A DNA stretch of 64,000 bases from Gillisia sp. CAL575 (GTDB taxonomy: Bacteria > Bacteroidota > Bacteroidia > Flavobacteriales > Flavobacteriaceae): the NCBI RefSeq assembly GCF_000403785.1, contig NZ_APHJ01000025.1, forward strand, positions 62,001-126,000, read 5' to 3'. Every line of letters starts with the position of its first letter. Position 1 is the first letter of the stretch. Shown here in pieces: positions 35,967-44,419 of this stretch. The notes below the pieces were generated by a model. That model ran no database searches. It was not told the origin of the DNA and worked only from the letters and a program-made list of their open reading frames with translations. A program made the translations under genes and the position numbers.

Positions 35967-37286
35967 ATGGCAAAGTTTGAACTTAAGTTACCCAAAATGG
36001 GGGAGAGTGTCGCAGAAGCAACAATTACTAGCTGGTTAAAAGAAGTTGGAGATACTATTGAAGCAGATGAAGCAGTACTGGAAATAGCAACAGATAAAGT
36101 TGATAGTGAAGTTCCAAGTGAGGTAGATGGTGTGCTTATTGAAAAACTTTTTGAGCCAGATGATGTAGTGCAAGTAGGACAAACTATCGCTATTATTGAA
36201 ATAGCAGGTGGGGATGATTCTAAAGCACAACCTACGGAAACTAAAAAACCGGAAGGAGCACTAGTTGAAGAAGCAGAAGAAATGCTAACTTCTGCTAAGA
36301 GCACTTCAGATAGTTCAAACACTTCTTCATCAGATTTCTCTGACTCTACTAAATTCTATTCTCCTTTAGTGAAAAATATCGCTAAAAAAGAAGAAGTAAG
36401 TCTTCAGGAATTAGAAACTTTGGAGGGAACAGGAAAAGATGGACGAGTTACCAAAAATGATATTTTAGGATATTTAGAAAATAGAAGTTCTCAACCTAAA
36501 TCTACAGCGAGTAAAACTGCACCTGCGCAATCTGCTCCGGCTGAGAAAAAACCTGCTGCTCCAGTAAGTGTAAATGGCGGAGATGAGATCATTGAGATGA
36601 GTAGAATGGGTAAAATGATCGCTCACCATATGGTAGAGAGTGTTCAAACCTCTGCGCATGTTCAATCTTTTATTGAAGTAGATGTCACCAATATTTGGAA
36701 TTGGAGAAGCAAAAACAAGACAGCTTTCGAAAAGAGAGAAGGAGAGAAATTAACTTTCACTCCAATCTTTATGGAAGCAGTTGCGAAGGCTATCAAAGAT
36801 TTCCCAATGATTAATATCGCTTTAGACGGAGATAAGATCATTAAGAGAAAGAATATAAACCTTGGAATGGCTGCGGCACTTGGTAATGGCGATTTAATTG
36901 TGCCGGTTATAAAAAATGCTGATAGACTAAATCTTGTGGGAATGGCGAAAGCTGTGAATGATCTTGCAAATAGAGCCAGAGAGAATAAGCTAAAACCAGA
37001 TGATATCCAGGGAGGAACATACACCGTAACTAACGTGGGGACATTTGGAAGTATCATGGGAACTCCAATTATCAATCAGCCGCAAGTTGCTATTTTAGCA
37101 CTTGGAGCTATTAGAAAAGTGCCAGCGGTGATTGAGACTCCAGATGGAGATTTTATTGGAATTAGATATAAAATGTTCTTATCGCATAGTTACGACCATC
37201 GTGTTGTAAACGGTGCATTAGGAGGACAGTTTGTGCAGCGTGTTGCACAGTATCTGGAAGCTTTTGATAAGAACAGAGAAGTTTAA
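35967..37286 (+). CDS. 2-oxoacid dehydrogenase E2 (dihydrolipoyl acyltransferase)
   Basis: A 439-residue E2 core of a pyruvate, 2-oxoglutarate or branched-chain complex. Lipoyl domain 1-80 with lipoylated Lys44 (ATDKVDSE); a Ser/Thr-rich linker; peripheral-subunit-binding domain about 125-168 (SPLVKNIAKKEEV, GRVTKNDILGYL); catalytic domain about 200-439. The catalytic motif HxxxDG reads HRVVNG: His411 is present but the Asp is Asn415. I believe this variant recurs in Bacteroidota. Because no E1 or E3 gene is adjacent, the substrate complex is uncertain; the single lipoyl domain fits a branched-chain-type enzyme. The upstream gap has a short palindrome. Confidence 0.93.
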   Translation: MAKFELKLPKMGESVAEATITSWLKEVGDTIEADEAVLEIATDKVDSEVPSEVDGVLIEKLFEPDDVVQVGQTIAIIEIAGGDDSKAQPTETKKPEGALVEEAEEMLTSAKSTSDSSNTSSSDFSDSTKFYSPLVKNIAKKEEVSLQELETLEGTGKDGRVTKNDILGYLENRSSQPKSTASKTAPAQSAPAEKKPAAPVSVNGGDEIIEMSRMGKMIAHHMVESVQTSAHVQSFIEVDVTNIWNWRSKNKTAFEKREGEKLTFTPIFMEAVAKAIKDFPMINIALDGDKIIKRKNINLGMAAALGNGDLIVPVIKNADRLNLVGMAKAVNDLANRARENKLKPDDIQGGTYTVTNVGTFGSIMGTPIINQPQVAILALGAIRKVPAVIETPDGDFIGIRYKMFLSHSYDHRVVNGALGGQFVQRVAQYLEAFDKNREV

Positions 37287-37342
37287 ATCTTTTCTCGGGA
37301 GTATATTCCGAGGTTCTTAATTCTAGACATGAATAAAATTTT

Positions 37343-37392
37343 AAGCCACAATGCTTCATTAAACATGTAGTATTCGTGGCTTTTAACTTTAC
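37343..37392 (+). terminator. likely terminator after the E2 gene
   Basis: AAGCCAC/GTGGCTT (37343-37349 with 37376-37382) plus an inner AATGC/GTATT stem with one bulge, followed by TTTTAACTTT. Confidence 0.45.
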
Positions 37393-37485
37393 TTAAAAAT
37401 TAGATAAAAATCATTTTTACTGAAGGGAACTTTGAATTTTCATAACATTCAAAATATACTATCTTTACAAAAATCAACTATTTCT

Positions 37486-38262
37486 ATGGAGTTAAAACTC
37501 ACAAAACCAATTTGCTTTTTTGACCTTGAAACCACTGGAACTAATGTTGCGAAGGATCGAATTGTGGAGATTTCTATTTTAAAAGTATTTCCCAATGGGA
37601 ATAAAGAAAGTAAAACCTGGTTGGTGAATCCTGAAATGGATATTCCGGCTGAGGTAATTGCTATTCACGGAATTTCTAATGAAAAAGTAGCAAACGAACC
37701 CACTTTTAACAAGTTAGCACCAAAGATCTATGATATGATTAAAGGTTGCGATTTGGGTGGTTATAATTCCAACAGGTTTGATATTCCATTACTGGCAGAA
37801 GAATTATTACGTGCAGATATAGATTTCGATATGAAAAGTCAAGCATCTGTAGATGTACAAACTATCTTCCATAAAATGGAACAAAGAACATTATCTGCGG
37901 CATATAAATTCTATTGTGATAAAGATCTTGAAGGAGCTCACGGAGCAGAAGCAGATACCAATGCAACTTATGAGGTTTTAAAATCTCAGTTAGACAAATA
38001 TGAAGATTTAGAGAACGATATGTCATGGTTGTCTAAATATAGCGAAAGAAGAAAATTTGCAGATTTTGCAGGATTTATAGCCTTCGATAAAAAAGGACAA
38101 GAAGTTTTTGCCTTTGGGAAATACAAAGGAAAACATGTAGAGAAAGTCTTAGAAGAGGAACCTGGATATTTCGGATGGATCCAAAATGCCGACTTTCCAT
38201 TATATACTAAGAAGATCCTAACTGGGATAAAGCTGAGAAAGCTAAATACAAAAGTGAAATAG
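37486..38262 (+). CDS. DEDDh 3'-5' exonuclease with ExoX-like C-terminus
   Basis: A 258-residue exonuclease from ATG 37486 (MELKLTKPICFFDLETTG); the TTG at 37432 is upstream of the likely leader. The DEDDh core shows FFDLETTG (Asp-x-Glu), GYNSNRFDIPLL (second Asp) and GAEADTNATY (His/Asp end). The C-terminal third (FGKYKGKHVEKVLEEEPGYF) matches the small domain added to ExoX-like exonucleases. It is a DNA-repair or RNA-processing nuclease, less likely the polymerase epsilon subunit, which has a different tail. First gene of a tight run with FAH hydrolase, Hpt and cinA. Confidence 0.9.
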   Translation: MELKLTKPICFFDLETTGTNVAKDRIVEISILKVFPNGNKESKTWLVNPEMDIPAEVIAIHGISNEKVANEPTFNKLAPKIYDMIKGCDLGGYNSNRFDIPLLAEELLRADIDFDMKSQASVDVQTIFHKMEQRTLSAAYKFYCDKDLEGAHGAEADTNATYEVLKSQLDKYEDLENDMSWLSKYSERRKFADFAGFIAFDKKGQEVFAFGKYKGKHVEKVLEEEPGYFGWIQNADFPLYTKKILTGIKLRKLNTKVK

Positions 38263-38272
38263 CGGAATTTCT

Positions 38273-38887
38273 ATGAAAATCATTTGCATTGGGAGAAATT
38301 ATAGTGCCCACATTTCAGAGTTAAAGAATGAGAAGCCAACAGAACCCGTAATATTCTTAAAACCTGACACTTCCATTCTTTTAAAGAAGCAACCGTTTTT
38401 TATTCCAGACTTTAGTAACGACGTTCATTACGAAGTGGAAATTTTGGTTAAAATAAATAGGGTTGGGAAATATATTGAAGAACAATATGCTCATAAATAT
38501 TACAATGAAATAGGATTGGGTATAGATTTCACTGCTAGAGACCTTCAGCAAAAATTGAAAGATAAAGGTTTGCCTTGGGAAAAGGCGAAAGGTTTTGATG
38601 GCGCTGCTGTAATAGGAGAGAAATGGATTGATAAAAATTCCTTTTCCCATCTAAATAATATTAACTTTAGCTTGCTTAAAAATAATGAACCAGTGCAAAC
38701 AGGGAATACCAGTGATATGTTGTGGAAAATTGATGAAATCATTTCTTATGTCTCAAAGTATTTTACGCTAAAAATTGGGGATATTATTTTTACAGGAACT
38801 CCAGAAGGAGTTGGTAAGGTTGAGGTCAACGATGTCTTAACCGGCTTAATAGAAGAAAAGCAACTATTTTCAATACAAGTAAAATAA
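38273..38887 (+). CDS. fumarylacetoacetate hydrolase family protein
   Basis: A 204-residue FAH-fold enzyme. The core segments are ICIGRNYSAHISELKN, EPVIFLKPDTSI and the metal-binding HYEVEILVKI, with DFTARDLQQKLKDKGLPWEK near the active site and GDIIFTGTPEGVGKVEVND near the end. Short members of this family include oxaloacetate decarboxylases and acylpyruvate hydrolases. The start is 10 bp after the exonuclease stop, and its stop directly precedes the Hpt start. Confidence 0.93.
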   Translation: MKIICIGRNYSAHISELKNEKPTEPVIFLKPDTSILLKKQPFFIPDFSNDVHYEVEILVKINRVGKYIEEQYAHKYYNEIGLGIDFTARDLQQKLKDKGLPWEKAKGFDGAAVIGEKWIDKNSFSHLNNINFSLLKNNEPVQTGNTSDMLWKIDEIISYVSKYFTLKIGDIIFTGTPEGVGKVEVNDVLTGLIEEKQLFSIQVK

Positions 38888-39226
38888 ATGAAGAACTACA
38901 ACTTAGACGACGTAATAGAAATGGCAGGTGGTGACGATGATTTTGTGAAGATAATTGTACAAACATTTTTAGAGGAAATCCCCCCGGATGTAGCTTCGAT
39001 GTCTGAAGCTATTATTAGCAGTAATCCAGCATTAGCATATCAATTTGCACATAAGATGAAGCCTAATCTTCAGCTTTTTGGCTTGAATCAAATGGATAAT
39101 ATTTTAATAATAGAAGCTTGGTCTAAAGGAAAAGAGCGTGAAACAAATGCTCGTGATGCAGGAGAAAAAATAGCCGCTAAAGTTAGATTAGCGGAGCGAG
39201 AGTTGAAGAATGATTTTGGCCTCTAA
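38888..39226 (+). CDS. Hpt domain phosphotransfer protein
   Basis: A 112-residue stand-alone histidine phosphotransfer protein. After [20 protein letters not shown] the helical bundle carries the phospho-acceptor histidine in [16 protein letters not shown], the usual HxxKP-like context. It lacks a kinase or receiver, so it must relay phosphate between hybrid kinases and response regulators; the TPR hybrid kinase at 19414-21636 is a possible donor. It starts with no spacer after the FAH gene and its stop overlaps the cinA start by 1 bp, so it is translated with both. Confidence 0.9.
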   Translation: MKNYNLDDVIEMAGGDDDFVKIIVQTFLEEIPPDVASMSEAIISSNPALAYQFAHKMKPNLQLFGLNQMDNILIIEAWSKGKERETNARDAGEKIAAKVRLAERELKNDFGL

Positions 39227-40476
39227 TGATTGCAGAAATAATTACAATTGGAGATGAGATTCTAATTGGTCAGATTGTAGATACAAACTCTGCGCATATT
39301 GCTCAAGAGCTTAATAAAATAGGTGTCTCTGTTCATCAAATCACATCTGTGGAAGATGAACATGAGCATATACTTACTACTCTAAAAGAGGCTTCTAAGC
39401 GCGCAGATATCATTTTGATCACTGGCGGGTTGGGTCCTACAAAAGATGATATCACCAAGAAGGTTTTATGTGAATTTTTTGAAGATTCACTCGTGAGAAA
39501 TGATGAGGTTCTAAAGCACATAGAATCTATTTTTGCTAAATATATTACTACTCCTATTTCAGATCTTAACAGGGAACAAGCACTTATGCCTTCAAAAGCA
39601 ATTGCGCTACACAACGAATATGGAACAGCTCCTGGCTTATGGATGAAAAAAGATGAAAAGGTTTATATCTCAATGCCTGGTGTGCCTTTCGAAATGAAAT
39701 CTTTGATGGAGCGCGAAGTCTTACCAAGAATAATTAAAGAATTTAAGAGACCCTTTATCTATCATAAGACTATTAGAACTTATGGATTAGGGGAAAGTGC
39801 TATAGCCCAACGAATAGAAGATTGGGAGAATAATTTGCCAGTTCATATTAAGCTCGCTTATTTACCCAGTTTTGGTACCGTTAGATTAAGGCTTTCAGGA
39901 AAAGGACCTAATGAGGAGGATCTTAGATCTTCTATCGAAAAAGAATTTGAAAAGATCTATCCGATCTTGCACGATATAATTTCTGATGTAAATGGAGAAA
40001 ATGAGGATATCAGCATCACAATCAGGGAATTATTAAACGCTAAGAATCAATTTTTATCTCTTGCAGAAAGCTGTACAGGAGGGGAATTGGCAACAAAATT
40101 TACTGTGAATCCTGGAGCATCTACCTTTTTTAGAGGTGGAATTGTGACCTATGCGACCGATACCAAAGAGGATATTTTAAATATTTCTCATAAAATTATA
40201 GAAAAAAACACTGTAGTAAGTGCAGAGGTAGCAGAGGAAATGGCTAGGAATTCTAGGCTAATTTTTAAATCGGACTATGCAATTGCAACTACTGGAAATG
40301 CCGGACCAGACAAAGGGGATAGTGATGCCGAGGTAGGAACGGTGTTTATTGGGATCGCTACTCCCAAGAAGGTGTATTCAGAAAAATTCAAACTTGGAAG
40401 AAGTAGGGAGCAAGTGGTTAAGAAAGCAGTGAATAAGGCACTGGAATTATTGCTAAAAGAGCTGCTTTTAAAATAA
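39226..40476 (+). CDS. cinA: CinA family protein (nucleotide/NMN deamidase-type)
   Basis: A 416-residue two-domain protein. The N-terminal MoaB-like domain (about 1-170) has the start [20 protein letters not shown] and [12 protein letters not shown], the ADP-ribose pyrophosphatase-type half. The C-terminal domain (about 255-416) has [15 protein letters not shown] with the catalytic serine and [19 protein letters not shown], the NMN deamidase half. The pair salvages NAD from NMN in other bacteria. Its ATG overlaps the Hpt stop by one base; rpmB lies 158 bp downstream. Confidence 0.95.
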   Translation: MIAEIITIGDEILIGQIVDTNSAHIAQELNKIGVSVHQITSVEDEHEHILTTLKEASKRADIILITGGLGPTKDDITKKVLCEFFEDSLVRNDEVLKHIESIFAKYITTPISDLNREQALMPSKAIALHNEYGTAPGLWMKKDEKVYISMPGVPFEMKSLMEREVLPRIIKEFKRPFIYHKTIRTYGLGESAIAQRIEDWENNLPVHIKLAYLPSFGTVRLRLSGKGPNEEDLRSSIEKEFEKIYPILHDIISDVNGENEDISITIRELLNAKNQFLSLAESCTGGELATKFTVNPGASTFFRGGIVTYATDTKEDILNISHKIIEKNTVVSAEVAEEMARNSRLIFKSDYAIATTGNAGPDKGDSDAEVGTVFIGIATPKKVYSEKFKLGRSREQVVKKAVNKALELLLKELLLK

Positions 40477-40566
40477 TATTTACTTCAGAAGTATTTGATA
40501 TCAAAACAACTAGAATGTATCAAGATGATAAACAGTAAATAAGCTATAAAAAATTTTATTTTTATG

Positions 40567-40597
40567 TTGGCAGTTGCGTAAAAAAATCGTTAATTTG
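40567..40597 (+). promoter_or_regulatory. probable promoter of rpmB-rpmG
   Basis: TTG at 40567-40569 and TAATTTGC at 40591-40598, 21 bp apart, a one-base-short version of the consensus. It lies 37 bp before the rpmB ATG. Confidence 0.4.
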
Positions 40598-40634
40598 CAG
40601 CCTGTTTTGAAATAACAAGATAAAGATTAGAGCA

Positions 40635-40874
40635 ATGTCTAGAGTTTGTGAACTTACTGGTAAAAAAGCAATGGTTGGGAACAATGTTTCTCACGCCATG
40701 AATAAAACTAAACGTAAATTTAATATTAATTTATTAAAAAAACGTTTTTATATTCCTGAAGAAGATAAGTGGGTAACCCTAAAAATATCTGCTTCTGCAT
40801 TAAAGAACATCAATAAAAAAGGGATCTCTGCTGTCATGAAGGAAGCTAGAGAAAAAGGATTTTTAAACAAATAA
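40635..40874 (+). CDS. rpmB: 50S ribosomal protein L28
   Basis: bL28, a large-subunit protein. 79 residues, with [20 protein letters not shown] and [18 protein letters not shown], aligning closely with E. coli L28. There is one cysteine only, so this is the zinc-free form. It heads the run rpmB-rpmG-DUF4295-ftsY. L28 and L33 are adjacent in most bacteria. Confidence 0.98.
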   Translation: MSRVCELTGKKAMVGNNVSHAMNKTKRKFNINLLKKRFYIPEEDKWVTLKISASALKNINKKGISAVMKEAREKGFLNK

Positions 40875-40899
40875 TCCTAAACCATAAAGACACGGAAAA

Positions 40900-41082
40900 A
40901 TGGCAAAGAAAGGCAATAGAATACAGGTTATCTTAGAATGTACAGAACACAAAGAATCCGGTAAACCGGGTACTTCTAGATATATATCAACAAAAAACAA
41001 AAAGAACACGCCAGATAGATTGGAGTTAAAGAAATTTAACCCAATTCTTAAGAAAATGACGGTTCATAAAGAAATTAAATAA
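40900..41082 (+). CDS. rpmG: 50S ribosomal protein L33
   Basis: bL33, 60 residues: [20 protein letters not shown] then [21 protein letters not shown] single cysteine remains, so the four-cysteine zinc ribbon of other L33s is absent; both L28 and L33 here are the zinc-independent type. It lies 25 bp after rpmB. Confidence 0.98.
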   Translation: MAKKGNRIQVILECTEHKESGKPGTSRYISTKNKKNTPDRLELKKFNPILKKMTVHKEIK

Positions 41083-41091
41083 GTATAAGTC

Positions 41092-41244
41092 ATGGCAAAA
41101 AAATCAGTAGCATCGTTACAAACTGGATCTAAGAGATTATCTAAAGCCATTAAAATGGTGAAATCTCCAAAAACTGGCTCTTATACTTTTGTTGAAAGTA
41201 TAATGGCACCAGAACAAGTAAATGACTTTTTGGCTAAAAAATAA
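41092..41244 (+). CDS. DUF4295 protein, possible ribosomal protein bL38
   Basis: A 50-residue basic protein (MAKKSVASLQTGSKRLSKAI at the start, then PKTGSYTFVESIMAPEQV) 9 bp after rpmG, missed by size cutoffs. I recognise it as DUF4295. From memory, a small Bacteroidota-specific large-subunit protein named bL38 was found in the Flavobacterium johnsoniae ribosome, and this gene next to L33 could be it; I could not check that. Length, charge and ribosomal context support a ribosomal role. Confidence 0.85.
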   Translation: MAKKSVASLQTGSKRLSKAIKMVKSPKTGSYTFVESIMAPEQVNDFLAKK

Positions 41245-41263
41245 GTCATTTTAAAATATTTTA

Positions 41264-41300
41264 AAAGCCGTCCCGAGCCATCTGGACGGCTTTTTCTTTT
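41264..41300 (+). terminator. terminator after DUF4295 gene
   Basis: A 10-bp perfect stem (41264-41273 with 41284-41293), 10-base loop, then TTTTTCTTTT; it separates the ribosomal genes from ftsY. Confidence 0.9.
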
Positions 41301-41369
41301 TGTGTATATTTACGCATGAATTTATGCTGATTCTTGGTTTAATTTCAGCAAGAAAACCATCCAATAGAA

Positions 41370-42329
41370 ATGAGTTTATTTAAAAAAATATTTTCCAAAG
41401 AGAAAAAGGAAACCCTAGATAAAGGATTAGAGAAATCTAAAACCACCTTTCTTTCTAAAATGAGTAAAGCGGTTGCTGGTAAATCTACCGTAGACGAGGA
41501 TGTTTTAGATGATCTAGAAGATGTGTTGGTGAGCAGTGATGTTGGAGTTGCAACAACTATCAAGATAATTAAGAGAATAGAAGAGCGTGTAGAGCGTGAT
41601 AAATATTTAGGCACAGCCGAGCTTAATGGAATTCTAAGAGAAGAAATTGCTGGTTTGTTATCTGAAACAGAAACAGGTTCTGGAAATGGATTCGATTTCG
41701 ATAATTCAAGTAAACCATATGTAATTATGGTAGTTGGTGTGAATGGAGTAGGGAAAACTACAACTATTGGGAAACTAGCTCACCAATTTAAAAAGGACGG
41801 TAAAAAAGTTCTTTTAGGGGCAGCAGATACTTTTAGAGCTGCTGCTATAGATCAACTTCAAGTTTGGGCAGATAGAACAGGAGTACCTATTGTAAAACAA
41901 CAAATGGGGAGTGATCCTGCATCTGTTGCTTTTGATGCTGTGGAGGCTGCAGTGAAGCAGGATGTAGATGTGGTAATTATTGATACTGCTGGAAGATTGC
42001 ATAACAAAGTGAATTTAATGAACGAGCTTACCAAAGTAAAACGGGTAATGCAAAAAGTTATTCCTAACGCACCTCATGAGGTATTGTTGGTTTTGGATGG
42101 CTCTACGGGTCAGAACGCTTTTGAACAGGCTAAACAGTTTACAGCGGCAACAGAAGTAACTTCACTTGCAGTTACTAAATTGGACGGAACTGCTAAAGGT
42201 GGAGTGGTGATCGGGATTAGCGATCAATTTAAAATACCGGTTAAATATATTGGAGTTGGAGAAGGATTGGAAGATCTTCAAGTATTTAATAAATTTGAAT
42301 TTGTAGATTCGTTTTTCAAAAAACAGTAG
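41370..42329 (+). CDS. ftsY: signal recognition particle receptor FtsY
   Basis: The SRP receptor GTPase that brings ribosome-nascent-chain complexes to the membrane. 319 residues with almost no acidic N-terminal extension, the short Bacteroidota form. The N domain spans about 25-105; the G domain has GVNGVGKTT (123-131), DTFRAAAIDQL, DTAGRLHNK and TKLDGTAKGG. It follows the rpmB-rpmG-DUF4295 run after a terminator, probably with its own promoter in the 69-bp gap. Confidence 0.97.
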   Translation: MSLFKKIFSKEKKETLDKGLEKSKTTFLSKMSKAVAGKSTVDEDVLDDLEDVLVSSDVGVATTIKIIKRIEERVERDKYLGTAELNGILREEIAGLLSETETGSGNGFDFDNSSKPYVIMVVGVNGVGKTTTIGKLAHQFKKDGKKVLLGAADTFRAAAIDQLQVWADRTGVPIVKQQMGSDPASVAFDAVEAAVKQDVDVVIIDTAGRLHNKVNLMNELTKVKRVMQKVIPNAPHEVLLVLDGSTGQNAFEQAKQFTAATEVTSLAVTKLDGTAKGGVVIGISDQFKIPVKYIGVGEGLEDLQVFNKFEFVDSFFKKQ

Positions 42330-42389
42330 CTCTATATTTTTTTTTGATTTCTGTTTAAGAATGTTGAACACATAATATTTTTATATCAT

Positions 42390-44024
42390 ATGAAACAGTT
42401 ATTATTCTCCCTCTCCTTATTATTAGTTATTGCTTGTAAGGAAGAATCGAAAGAAATGAAATCGGAACCAATTGTTCAGGACACCACAAAAGTTGCCGAT
42501 TTTAGGGAATTCAAAGTTTTAGATTCAAAATATATCAAATCAGATTCTATCTGGGCACCATTCAATAAAGAATTAGAAGCTTTTTCAGATGATCGCTATT
42601 CAGAATTATTACCACTTATATTAGATCAGGACATTCCTAGTCTTCAGAAGGCGATCACTGCAAATACTTTTAGTTACGAAGAATTAGTGTTGTTCTATTT
42701 AACACGTATTCAGAAATATGACAGAAATAATGAGCTAAGTTTAAATTCGGTAATCTCATTAAATCCGAATATCCTACAAGAAGCTCGTGATAAGGATCAA
42801 GGGTTAAAGAATAAAATGTTGAAACACCCGATCTTCGGAATTCCCGTTCTACTAAAAGATAATATTAATACGGCAAATATGCCTACTACGGCAGGTGCTG
42901 TTGCTTTAACCAAAAACACCACTGAAGATGCTTTTATCGTAAAGCGATTAAAAGAAAATGGAGCCATTATCTTGGGTAAAGCTAATTTAAGTGAATGGGC
43001 CTATTTCTTTTGTGGAGACTGTCCTAGCGGATATTCTGCAGTTGGAGGTCAAACATTAAATCCTTACGGAAGAAAAATTTTAGATACAGGTGGATCTAGT
43101 TCTGGAAGTGCGGTTTCTATAGCGGCAAATTTTGCACCAGTTGCGGTAGGATCTGAGACTGCTGGTTCAATTTTATCCCCTGCAAGTCAGAATTCTTTGG
43201 TGGGTCTAAAACCAACAATTGGAGTTTTAAGTAGAGGTGGGATCGTTCCAATTTCCAGTTATTTGGATACTCCAGGACCTATCACTAAAAATGTAATAGA
43301 TAATGCGATCTTGTTTTCTGCTATGTCTGGTAGAGATCCTCAAGATCCTGCATCTGTAGCAAACAAAAATAACACTTCAAATTATTATGAAAGTTTAGCT
43401 GATGTTTCTTTAAAAGGAAAACGATTTGGCGCTTTAAAATCTTTGATGGAAGATACTTTATATGTTGCAGCCATTAATGATCTTAAATCGGCTGGAGCAG
43501 AAATAATTGAGTTTGAGGGAGAAGATCTAGATCTTCCAAATTTTACTCGTTTTCTTAATTTAGAGATGAAAAGAGATCTTCCTGTATATTTCAAAAAACA
43601 CGGAAATAAGGACATATCCTTCAAGTCTGTGCAGGATGTGGTTGCTTATAATAATTCAGATTCTTTGATGCGTTCACCTTATGGGCAGAAATTATTTGAT
43701 GGAATAGTGGCCGATTCTGCAACTGCTAAAGAATTTGCAGCTATTCAGGATACGCTAACTACGAATGGGAAACGTTTTTTTGAGGTTCCTATGAAAGCTC
43801 ATAATTTAGACGGAATTCTTTCCATAAATAATTATCATGCAGGATTTGCTGCAGTTGCCAAATATCCAGCCATTACAGTTCCTATGGGATATGCAGAAAA
43901 TAACGCTCCAAAAGGCTTAACGTTTATTGGCAGACCTTATCAAGAAGCTGCTCTATATAGCTGGGCTTTAGCTTACGAAAAAGCCTCAAAGAAAAGAGTT
44001 TCACCTTCAAATTATAAAAACTAG
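42390..44024 (+). CDS. secreted amidase lipoprotein (amidase signature family)
   Basis: A 544-residue lipoprotein amidase. The lipobox is LLVIACKEE with Cys16. The amidase signature follows: catalytic Lys156 (PVLLKDNIN), the cis-serine in GGSSSGSA (234-241) and the nucleophile Ser260 (GSETAGSI). The Ser-cisSer-Lys triad hydrolyses amides; the family spans GatA, fatty-acid amidases and peptide amidases. Being secreted it cannot be GatA. Possible substrates are external amides or peptides. A small membrane-protein gene follows 1 bp later. Confidence 0.93.
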   Translation: MKQLLFSLSLLLVIACKEESKEMKSEPIVQDTTKVADFREFKVLDSKYIKSDSIWAPFNKELEAFSDDRYSELLPLILDQDIPSLQKAITANTFSYEELVLFYLTRIQKYDRNNELSLNSVISLNPNILQEARDKDQGLKNKMLKHPIFGIPVLLKDNINTANMPTTAGAVALTKNTTEDAFIVKRLKENGAIILGKANLSEWAYFFCGDCPSGYSAVGGQTLNPYGRKILDTGGSSSGSAVSIAANFAPVAVGSETAGSILSPASQNSLVGLKPTIGVLSRGGIVPISSYLDTPGPITKNVIDNAILFSAMSGRDPQDPASVANKNNTSNYYESLADVSLKGKRFGALKSLMEDTLYVAAINDLKSAGAEIIEFEGEDLDLPNFTRFLNLEMKRDLPVYFKKHGNKDISFKSVQDVVAYNNSDSLMRSPYGQKLFDGIVADSATAKEFAAIQDTLTTNGKRFFEVPMKAHNLDGILSINNYHAGFAAVAKYPAITVPMGYAENNAPKGLTFIGRPYQEAALYSWALAYEKASKKRVSPSNYKN

Positions 44025-44025
44025 A

Positions 44026-44307
44026 ATGCCTAAAACCAATTTTAAGGCAATTATTAGTAAGATCATCGTGTTTTACAGCGTGTTTTATGTAATAATGAAG
44101 CTAATAGCTATACTTTTTGAAGATGCATGGATACTTCCAAATCTAATTTTAGCTTTGCCTTTTTTGCTTTTCGCTACAATTGGTGGTTTACTTATGAAAA
44201 AAGAAAAATTTTCTTGGATCTATGTGGTCATTGGCGTTTTGGTAATAAGCGCAATTAGGTATTACGAAGCAAGATGGGTGGTTACTTTGCATGAATATTT
44301 TACTTAA
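44026..44307 (+). CDS. small membrane protein, unrecognised
   Basis: A 93-residue protein with three hydrophobic helices (IIVFYSVFYVIMKLIAILF, LPNLILALPFLLFATIGGLL, WIYVVIGVLVISAIRYYE) and no recognised domain. Its start is 1 bp after the amidase stop, so it is cotranscribed and might be a partner of that enzyme. Codon use and frame are normal. Confidence 0.65.
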   Translation: MPKTNFKAIISKIIVFYSVFYVIMKLIAILFEDAWILPNLILALPFLLFATIGGLLMKKEKFSWIYVVIGVLVISAIRYYEARWVVTLHEYFT

Positions 44308-44351
44308 TTTACAGAAAATCCTTAATCTTCTTTTAATCGATTTTTAGGTTG

Positions 44352-44359
44352 TATCTTTG
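44352..44359 (+). promoter_or_regulatory. -7 promoter element, rimO
   Basis: TATCTTTG exactly fits TAnnTTTG, 60 bp before the rimO ATG. No good -33 box is seen at the right distance. Confidence 0.5.
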
Positions 44360-44419
44360 CAGCCGTTTTCCGCTAGCACTATTTTTGTAATAGGCGGGAA
44401 TTCAAAAAGGTATTAGGTT

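Noticed and set aside
36128-36322. Low-complexity Ser/Thr/Glu-rich stretch in the E2 gene
   Set aside because: It is the normal flexible linker between the lipoyl and binding domains, not a repeat or insertion.
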